This document shows positions 9,268 to 11,110 of a DNA stretch of 11,110 nt, piece after piece; the stretch's first letter is position 1; the number at the start of each line of letters is the position of its first letter. The stretch covers positions 1-11,110 of the forward strand of contig LSSN01006119.1 of assembly GCA_001970855.1 (NCBI GenBank), in the 5' to 3' direction. The position numbers and the translations under genes are program-made. The notes under the pieces are model-generated. The model had not been told where the DNA came from. It worked only from the letters and a program-made list of their open reading frames with translations, and did not search any database. This DNA comes from Smittium culicis (Eukaryota; Kickxellomycota; Harpellomycetes; Harpellales; Legeriomycetaceae).

Positions 9268-9475
9268 CTTTGCGAAAAGATGATAATATATCAGAAAGAC
9301 GTACTTAAGTACACATTTTATACAAAATTTTTGTTCCATTTCAAGTTTAAAATATCTATTTTAAACTAAAGTAATTCTATTTTTAGATTTCATAAAAATT
9401 TATAATTTGTAAATTTCGATGTTTTAATAATAAAGATGATAACACTTAATATGACCCCATCCAATGACGTATAAT
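9268..9475. repeat. Right (5') inverted terminal repeat of the DIRS element
   Basis: Positions 9268-9462 are the reverse complement of 5189-5383 with no difference found. The outer 13 bases (9463-9475) are private to this end and are matched only by the ICR (5476-5488). As the upstream end for the minus-strand genes, this repeat should hold the element's promoter and transcript leader, ahead of the gag ATG at 9203. No promoter motif can be named with confidence. The palindrome GTACTTAAGTAC recurs at 9301-9312. Confidence 0.93.
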
Positions 9476-11110
9476 GATCTAAATAGTTTGTAAAATATAA
9501 ACTGTGACTGTTCACAGGAATACTAATTAATAGAGGTTTAAGTTATTATATTTATAACTGTTAGATATTTTATCTCAATACCCACTTAAAAATAACAGAA
9601 TGAGAAATAGAATGATGACTCAAAAAAAAAAGGTAAGAGATTGAATAAGACTTCCGTTATTTATAAATTAAATTATCATGTAGCTTAATTTTCCCCCCTA
9701 AATTTAGCGTAACGGCAGAGTATATTGTACTATTTTTAGCGCTACCAATTCATTGATACTTGGTTTTTATATAATACTGTCTTAAACATCATAATGTGAT
9801 TTTTTGTTTATTTAAACTTTATAATACCAGTAGTGTGGATAAGCGCGGATTTTCTTAATATGTCACTTTTAGTTTTATCATATTATCAGTAAAGCTCATA
9901 GATGACAAAAAGTAATACTCAAATAAATTAGTAAAAAATTAAAAAAAAAGTTACTTATATCTGGAGAAATATATATTTTATTGAGTATATAAATCATATA
10001 AGAATTTTAAAATTTGGGGTATATAATCAAAAAACTACCACCACATCATCAATCATTAAGTTTTTTCAAATTATAGATAATCATAACTAGAAATTATACC
10101 TTATAATAATTAACTGATGCCCAAGAATATTACAGTCATCATAGAAAGTTGTCCAACTTTTGCCTCAGATATACCCTGTTTTCACGGTACCAAAAAGGCA
10201 TTTATGCTGGTGGTTGGTAATAAATTTTTTGCCTGAGAATGAGTAAAATTTAAGGGTGGGTTTTTTTTGGATCGGCGCAATCAAATTATGATGCCCCCCC
10301 TAGCAATCTCATTCGTAAGGCAGTTTGACTTATTTTGAATACGCAGTGATTTATTTATATGAGAATTTCGCAGTACACATATGCACTTTAAATTACATGT
10401 TTTCAAAGAGTGGCCTATTTATATTATTAAAAAATATTACAGTTTCTGTGTATAATAAAGAGCTACATATTTATTATTCAAAAAATAAAAATTTATTTCA
10501 TTCACAAACCTCCTTCAAAAAAAGCAAAAATTTTCCTTTTGGAAATATTGATATTATACCAATCAGAGAAATATCGACCTTAATATTTCTCACAGATCTT
10601 ATAAATATTTTCAAGGCACATTTTCAAAATATTGTTTATTATTAGGATAAATTATATATTGACGTAGTTACAAGCTCGCACACCTGTTAATTAAGAAGGA
10701 TATATCACGTAATCAATAGAAGAGTGAAATTGAAACTTAGACCCTTAAATGAATAAATACATTGTGCATTTTATAATAAATTCACTTTATAAAATTAATT
10801 TAATTGTAATATACTACCTAAAATATTTTGATCAAAAAAGTCCCTCGCCACGATTTGTACTGGTAAGATAATAACAGAATGAGTTTTAGTCAAAAAATAT
10901 TTTTTAGAATTTTCATAATCCGAAAATGTAAGTAACTTTTACTCGATAACTATAAAGCTAAAAATATCCTAAATAAAACATAACAGTCAAGTAACCTTGC
11001 TCATAACTTTTGCTAGCCTAAAAAAATTTCGAATTAAAAACAAATTTATAAATCTCGATATTAAAAAGTTAATCATAAGCAGATATAAATACTGGGAATA
11101 ATAGAATTTT
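9476..11110. other. AT-rich intergenic region, no convincing gene
   Basis: About 1.6 kb of host DNA, very AT-rich and similar to the left spacer. Small islands of higher GC occur near 9690-9730 and 10130-10320, including short runs of C (near 9693 and 10294) and a run of T (near 10262), but none gives a coding or RNA signature. A plus-strand frame at 10325-10645 is open for 106 codons, but it starts with TTG and its first ATG is at 10397, leaving 82 codons. It is rich in Ile, Tyr, Asn, Lys and Phe, as expected for random AT-rich sequence. No tRNA, transposon protein or tandem repeat was seen. Confidence 0.65.

Larger units (their letters stand above)
5142..9475 (-). mobile_element. DIRS-type tyrosine-recombinase retrotransposon, structurally complete, coding-defective
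   Basis: The element carries, in minus-strand order, a gag-like gene, a reverse transcriptase-RNase H and a tyrosine recombinase. These are flanked by inverted terminal repeats, with an internal complementary region between the recombinase gene and the 3' repeat. That architecture defines the DIRS group. Elements of this group are thought to replicate through a circular DNA copied with the help of the internal complementary region, and to integrate by site-specific-type recombination. The ends are fixed because the internal region contains the complement of the two termini joined head to tail, with its junction at 5475/5476. Its length of 4334 bp is close to that of known DIRS elements. There is no target-site duplication: the left flank ends in ataac and the right flank begins gatct. 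No LTR, protease, DDE integrase or methyltransferase is seen. The element is much richer in GC than its flanks. Every gene is interrupted, so this copy is not autonomous as written. Confidence 0.95.

Noticed and set aside
5142..9475. LTR (Ty3-like) retrotransposon, suggested by similarity of the RT and RNase H
   Set aside because: The ends are inverted rather than direct repeats. No protease or DDE integrase is present, and a tyrosine recombinase is encoded.
10325..10645. 106-codon plus-strand frame
   Set aside because: It begins with TTG, its first ATG leaves 82 codons, and composition follows the AT bias. No domain, neighbour or regulatory context supports it. It could still be an exon fragment.
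9476..11110. tRNA or other small RNA gene in the GC-richer patches near 9700 and 10150-10320
   Set aside because: No A-box/B-box pair or cloverleaf could be found by eye on either strand. A covariance-model search would be decisive.

Overview
The window comes from an AT-rich eukaryotic nuclear genome. It holds one partial host gene, long AT-rich stretches with no recognisable gene, and one complete but coding-defective DIRS-type (tyrosine-recombinase) retrotransposon lying on the minus strand. The retroelement proteins (an RNase H tail with DAPSRL and WGPHDVEMF motifs, and a YR with a GFLRANDLHRI motif) resemble, from memory, DIRS-like elements of early-diverging fungi. An early-diverging fungus is therefore my best guess for the host, but only a weak one: no host gene here could be placed phylogenetically.

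Layout. (1) Positions 2-2467, minus strand: an 822-codon open frame with no stop that runs off the left edge. It begins with a long, strongly basic N-terminus that looks like a mitochondrial presequence; the rest is not recognised. A 16-codon upstream ORF precedes it in the same frame. (2) 2543-5141: very AT-rich, no gene seen. (3) 5142-9475: the DIRS element, 4334 bp. In its sense direction (right to left) the order is: 5' inverted terminal repeat (9475 to 9268), gag-like gene, reverse transcriptase-RNase H, tyrosine recombinase, internal complementary region (5508-5411), 3' inverted terminal repeat (5383 to 5142). (4) 9476-11110: AT-rich, no convincing gene.

How the element fits together. 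The 195-bp cores of the two inverted terminal repeats are identical. Each terminus also has a private outer extension: 47 bp on the left and 13 bp on the right. The internal complementary region is the complement of the left terminus joined directly to the complement of the right terminus, which is the junction expected in a circular DNA intermediate. This fixes both ends of the insertion to the base, at 5142 and 9475. No target-site duplication, LTR, aspartic protease, DDE integrase or methyltransferase domain is seen, as expected for a DIRS element that integrates through its recombinase.

All three genes are broken. There are at least six in-frame stops and three apparent single-base deletions, yet the terminal repeats are identical. 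This suggests that the copy was mobilised recently, perhaps by proteins supplied in trans, or that some of the lesions are sequence errors.
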